Shown here piece by piece: positions 37,033-40,912 of a DNA stretch of 40,912 nucleotides (position 1 is its first letter; each line of letters opens with the position of its first letter). This DNA comes from Candidatus Omnitrophota bacterium (GTDB lineage Bacteria; Omnitrophota; Gorgyraeia; Tantalellales; Tantalellaceae): positions 1 through 40,912 of the forward strand of contig JAJRVD010000104.1 of assembly GCA_024277375.1 (NCBI GenBank), written 5' to 3'. The translations under genes and the position numbers were made by a program. The notes under the pieces are model-generated. The model saw only the letters and a list, made by a program, of their open reading frames with translations, did not search any database and was not told where the DNA came from.

Positions 37033-38101
37033 ATAAATAGTCCTCGATTATTTTCTTTTCTCTCTTCTCCGGAATCTTTGTTGTTTCCGGCGGTTTTATC
37101 TCAACCGTAAATTGCTTGCTTTTCTTACCTTCTCTACGAACCCAGAAACGAAGTTTAGCTGACACTATTTCTGTTGTATCTCTCCCTAAGCCGTAAAAAT
37201 CGAGTATGGATGCGACATCTCCACTAGTGACTGCTACTCTTGCCGCTCTTTGTTTTGAATCTATGCGCACCAATTTAACCGATTCTATATGCTCGTTTCC
37301 AGCATAACTGAACGATCCATCTCTTATTGAGTCAAGATTTACTACAGTCTGATCAAAAACCGTATCGTCTAGCTTATCAATCCCCATAACTCGTTTACTG
37401 AAAATCTCCAGATACTTCTGTTTCTCTTCGGTGCCTCTACTGCTGACCTTAACACTTAAAACTTTGTTTTTCTTATCAAATATCAGAATATCTTCTTTTG
37501 CCGGACGAAAAGATCGTATGTGGATATCCCCATTCTGAAAAGTCATATGGGTTTTCATGAAATCACCCCGAGCAATCAATGTAAAACATTTCTCGTCGTC
37601 ATCATACTTTCTAATCCGGCATTGCTCACTTTTACCGTTCTCAGAAAAATACTGCTCAATATCTCTTTTAATTTCCTCAAAAACCTCATCAGCTAAATTG
37701 GCAGTTCCCTTTACAAACCGATGATGCCGTAACGTCTCAGAGTACACGACATATAAGTACTGATCGAAAGCTAAATCATAAGCATCCTTGCTATGCAAAA
37801 AAACTCTAAGTGCTGTCGTCTCTGATGACTCATCTTCTTCGGTGCTGATACTAAACTCCTGAACAGCTTTCTGGACATAATCTCGTGTGGAATCAGCAAT
37901 ATCGTTTATACAATGCAACTGCGCCTCAATATTCGACCTTTTCTCATCCTCGATACTTTTCCAGAAAGACTCAAACTCATCACCGTCAAATTTCATCCCT
38001 TCCGGTGCCGGAACTTCCCACTTGATAAAATACTCTTTTAGAACCGCATCGTCTGCAGCTCTCAGAAACTTTTCTAATTTAAATGACCTGTGTTTTACCA
38101 T
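37004..38101 (-). CDS. protein of unknown function (365 aa)
   Basis: Long ORF whose 3' end overlaps the next gene by 29 bp. No recognised family. Confidence 0.7.
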   Translation of the reverse strand: MVKHRSFKLEKFLRAADDAVLKEYFIKWEVPAPEGMKFDGDEFESFWKSIEDEKRSNIEAQLHCINDIADSTRDYVQKAVQEFSISTEEDESSETTALRVFLHSKDAYDLAFDQYLYVVYSETLRHHRFVKGTANLADEVFEEIKRDIEQYFSENGKSEQCRIRKYDDDEKCFTLIARGDFMKTHMTFQNGDIHIRSFRPAKEDILIFDKKNKVLSVKVSSRGTEEKQKYLEIFSKRVMGIDKLDDTVFDQTVVNLDSIRDGSFSYAGNEHIESVKLVRIDSKQRAARVAVTSGDVASILDFYGLGRDTTEIVSAKLRFWVRREGKKSKQFTVEIKPPETTKIPEKREKKIIEDYLYEQGVLLFK

Positions 38102-38110
38102 TAGTCCTCA

Positions 38111-38344
38111 TTAATGTTTTGTGTCTCTTGGTGGACAAGGATCGTTACCATAACTGTCCTTGTCTCGAATTTTACCATTAACACCGTGAATCACCACTTC
38201 TGATTTTTGATTGATTGCGATATCCCTTGCGGCATTAATTGCATCTTTTTGCGTATTGTGCAACGATGTTGCTCGTGAATTACCCGCACCTTTTACAGCC
38301 CAACCATCGTCGGTCTTTACAACATGCTGATTCTTCTTAGCCAT
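38111..38344 (-). CDS. DUF2188-like small protein
   Basis: MAKKNQHVVKTDDGWAVKGAGNSRATSLHNTQKDAINAARDIAINQKSEVVIHGVNGKIRDKDSYGNDP. AAGGAGGTATTACT upstream of the ATG. Confidence 0.75.
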   Translation of the reverse strand: MAKKNQHVVKTDDGWAVKGAGNSRATSLHNTQKDAINAARDIAINQKSEVVIHGVNGKIRDKDSYGNDPCPPRDTKH

Positions 38345-38375
38345 AGTAATACCTCCTTTTTTTGACCTAAAATAC

Positions 38376-38421
38376 AAAAACCCTCGCTCAGTGAACATAA
38401 TGGCACTAGGCGAAGGTTTTT
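38376..38421. terminator. terminator-like hairpin upstream of the DUF2188 gene
   Basis: AAAAACCCTCGC...GCGAAGGTTTTT, 12-bp stem with one mismatch and T-rich flanks in both directions. Confidence 0.5.
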
Positions 38422-38555
38422 CTTTTTTAATGTCCGGGATTTAACCCTTCCAACACGGGACAAATATTACTTATTTCATATTTTATATCATAATCGTCTA
38501 TAAACTACAAGCAATAATTGTGAACTCTTGTTAGCTTGTCAAAATATCCGTTTTT

Positions 38556-38744
38556 TTAATCACGTAATCTGTCAACTTTAGTAGTATCCTTTTTTCTTTT
38601 TGCTTCAATAACAATATGTAACCTGTTCTCTTTCTCCAATTCAATATCAGTACCACCTCTCATCTGATCACAGTAATTTAGCTAACGTTTTCTCCCGTAC
38701 AGCGTTAATATCCATACTCTTCTCAGATACTCCGACAAAAATAA
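38556..38744 (-). pseudogene. possible remnant of a PD-(D/E)xK nuclease-like gene
   Basis: My translation of the minus strand: ...YCDQMRGGTDIELEKENRLHIVIEAKRKKDTTKVDRLRD*. An upstream alternate-frame segment reads ...VGVSEKSMDINAVREKTLAKLL. Confidence 0.35.
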
Positions 38745-38887
38745 AGGAGATTGAGGGAGACCATCCCACATTATGTATGAAATTACTCTCTTGTTTTTCA
38801 CCATCCCCTAATTATTTCATTGGTTGCATCTTCTTTCTCTGGTATAATTATCGTAATCGGGATAGAACTAACATTATAGGATGTTTT

Positions 38888-39544
38888 ATGTTTACGGTAT
38901 CAAATGATAAAAAAATAAATCAACTTGGTATTACCAAGATTGTGAAAAATATAAATCTTGTAGACTTCTTAAATGAAGTCTATTCCTATAGTGATAATAT
39001 CCTATGCCCTTCACACGCTATAGATATATCAAACGCTTCTATCATTCAAAATAAATGTATTTCCTGCGGACTTTGCTGGTTATTAACAAATGATGTTATT
39101 TCTTTTGATCAAAACTATAATGAGAATGACTTCATGGATTTTTGCAAAAAGAATAAGATGTTCTTATATGCTTGGCTAACGCTAGTGTTAAAGGAATGCA
39201 GTGGCATAGAAATATCTTCTTCTGGCTATAGTAGAACTAAGCGGATTCCCTTAATCGTTTCAGAAAAACCGCATCTTATTCATATTATCAGTGTATGTTT
39301 GTCATCAAAGAATATAGAAAAAGCATACGCTGAAATTGATGATACCATTGATCTTTCTAAAACAGAATTACGCTCTTATTCTATAAAAAAAATAATTATT
39401 ATTGTCGATTTTGATGAAGAATATTTAACTTTTCTTAATAATTTTCAAGATTGTATTTTCTTAGATGCAAAAAAGGTGTTAAAGAGTGTCCTATTAAACA
39501 ACTGTAGGTCTATTTCAAAACTAATAAATCTGAGTGAATGTTGA
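38888..39544 (+). CDS. unknown protein with CP-x(n)-CxxCxxC possible Fe-S or zinc cluster motif
   Basis: 'ILCPSHAIDISNASIIQNKCISCGLCWLL' near the N-terminus; 218 aa from ATG 38888. Confidence 0.65.
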   Translation: MFTVSNDKKINQLGITKIVKNINLVDFLNEVYSYSDNILCPSHAIDISNASIIQNKCISCGLCWLLTNDVISFDQNYNENDFMDFCKKNKMFLYAWLTLVLKECSGIEISSSGYSRTKRIPLIVSEKPHLIHIISVCLSSKNIEKAYAEIDDTIDLSKTELRSYSIKKIIIIVDFDEEYLTFLNNFQDCIFLDAKKVLKSVLLNNCRSISKLINLSEC

Positions 39545-39545
39545 T

Positions 39546-40730
39546 ATGGCTTATTTAATCAATAGAAATCCCTGTGGACGAATAATCTGCCTCCATGCAT
39601 TAACAAAATACTTGCATAATAAGTTTGGAGACAATTCTTTTGCTTTGAACGACTTTAAATATGACGAAAATTCTACCCATAATATACACCAGACATGTGA
39701 ATTGTTAATTAAACACCCCTCTATACTAAAACCAGTTTGCCCATTCCTAGAGAACCCCTTAAGTTTAGCCAAATGTTATTTAACTCAAAGCATCCAGGAA
39801 GACAAACAAAAAAGTAAATCAGTCAGTGATGCTTTTAATGCATTGGAAGGTTTAGGATTTGTAGAGAGAGTTGACTCAACTGGAATACTAACAGAAAATG
39901 GTAAAAAGTTTTCGTCAACCAGTTTTTTCGATGAAGATATGTTACCAATATTAAAAGCGGGTCTTCTTTCATATGGTCCATTCGTTGGACTCATAAACGA
40001 ATTTACTAGGTCAAGTAGCCTTGTTAGCAAATCCGACATAAGGCTTGGTTATCCCAATACTATAGATAAAGTGTTCCATCAAAAACAACTTATAAGATTA
40101 TCTACAGGATCTCAAGAAGATACTATTACGAGAACTAGATCTACTTTGTTTATATGGGCAATAAGTGGTGGTTTTGCTCTCCCCTACAAAATGCCTGTTC
40201 CTACTAATAAAAAACTATGGCACACAGAAGTTTTACCATATATAAAATCGAAAAAATGGAGTGCAAGAAAATTTAAATCTTTTGTTGATAAGGACTTCTT
40301 TAACAATAAGATCTTTGTTGACAACCCCCTAACATATGAATCCATGACGAAAAGCACCAAAGCCTTACGCGAACGAAACCAAGAACTTGAGCGAAGTATT
40401 ACCTTGAAGTTTGAACCAATTGTTAAAAACAGGAGATTTGCACTTATTTACTTACTTGCGAAAGCTTCTACCGACAACAAGAACTTAGATATTTCTAAGA
40501 CAATTTTTCTCTTAAAGAAATATCCTGATCTATTTGTTGTTAATTCTAAAGATTTTGATACTGTAATGATATCTGAACTTGAAATAGCAACCGTAACGGG
40601 GATTCCTTATTCTTTTAAAAAAAACGTACTTTCCCCTTTAACTAAAATAAATATTAAAAAAGCATCACAGGGGGCACCCCCTAAATTGCTTTCAACATTA
40701 AATAAAATATATCCAGGAACTACAATATGA
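39546..40730 (+). CDS. unknown protein, possible winged-helix-containing partner
   Basis: 394 aa from ATG 39546, one base after the previous stop. 'SDAFNALEGLGFVERVDSTGILTENGKKF' looks like a winged-helix segment. Confidence 0.65.
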   Translation: MAYLINRNPCGRIICLHALTKYLHNKFGDNSFALNDFKYDENSTHNIHQTCELLIKHPSILKPVCPFLENPLSLAKCYLTQSIQEDKQKSKSVSDAFNALEGLGFVERVDSTGILTENGKKFSSTSFFDEDMLPILKAGLLSYGPFVGLINEFTRSSSLVSKSDIRLGYPNTIDKVFHQKQLIRLSTGSQEDTITRTRSTLFIWAISGGFALPYKMPVPTNKKLWHTEVLPYIKSKKWSARKFKSFVDKDFFNNKIFVDNPLTYESMTKSTKALRERNQELERSITLKFEPIVKNRRFALIYLLAKASTDNKNLDISKTIFLLKKYPDLFVVNSKDFDTVMISELEIATVTGIPYSFKKNVLSPLTKINIKKASQGAPPKLLSTLNKIYPGTTI

Positions 40731-40804
40731 GCTTAATTAAAATCTCAAACACAATAATTGATGAATGTATACATGTTCGCCGTCAGCAAAAGTGGGAGTA
40801 TTAG
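40727..40804 (+). pseudogene. short ORF in ATGA overlap, possibly the 5' end of a truncated third operon gene
   Basis: My translation: MSLIKISNTIIDECIHVRRQQKWEY*. Overlaps the previous stop by 4 bp and ends just before a large palindrome. Confidence 0.4.
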
Positions 40805-40815
40805 ATAGGTTGTAG

Positions 40816-40853
40816 TTTCAAGGATATTCTCACATGTGAGAATATCCTTGAAA
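40816..40853. repeat. 38-bp perfect palindrome
   Basis: TTTCAAGGATATTCTCACATGTGAGAATATCCTTGAAA. Confidence 0.95.
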
Positions 40854-40865
40854 TCGCGCGATTTT

Positions 40866-40901
40866 AGCTCCATAATCGGGATAATATCCCGGAAAGGAGC
40901 T
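40866..40901 (+). promoter_or_regulatory. hairpin that would sequester the ribosome-binding site of the gene starting at 40908
   Basis: AGCTCC (40866-40871) pairs with GGAGCT (40896-40901) around an inner CGGGAT-AAT-ATCCCG stem. ATG at 40908-40910. Confidence 0.45.
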
Positions 40902-40912
40902 GAAAAGATGAA

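Noticed and set aside
38777-38887. N-terminal extension of the Cys-cluster protein from 38777
   Set aside because: The extension overlaps the nuclease remnant and has promoter-like composition; ATG 38888 with AGGA upstream is a more plausible start.

Overview
This 40.9 kb bacterial window has two parts. Positions ~0.3-29.6 kb carry conventional coding DNA, mostly on the minus strand. Positions ~29.8-40.9 kb form a more AT-rich accessory region with several proteins I cannot place.

The left part holds an unusual set of amino-acid deamidation, decarboxylation and antiport genes: exported L-asparaginase, exported phosphatidylserine-decarboxylase-like protein, exported C69 dipeptidase, pyruvoyl-dependent arginine decarboxylase with a predicted signal peptide, AspT-type antiporter, aspartate 4-decarboxylase, glutamate decarboxylase and a GadC-like antiporter. 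It also carries GH/GT2/PEGA genes, a QTMAN-like glycosyltransferase, RecQ, an ABC-F protein, a GPH-type symporter, a HAD phosphatase, a PfkB-type kinase and an ABC-2 transporter.

The accessory part contains two divergent operons of unrecognised proteins: DUF2188-like + 365 aa + 255/93 aa on the minus strand, and a Cys-cluster protein + 398 aa protein + short ORF on the plus strand. A probable PD-(D/E)xK nuclease remnant lies between them, and a 38-bp perfect palindrome sits at the right edge.

Main observations: (1) three genes (gadB, a SAM methyltransferase and the 255 aa protein) are each split by one in-frame stop codon with coding continuing in the same frame; (2) the exported decarboxylation locus; (3) a family of MITE-like and GTAGGGG...CCCCTAC palindromic repeats with nested and hybrid copies; (4) the divergent candidate accessory or defence operons. 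All product calls come from recognising protein motifs; no database searches were run.
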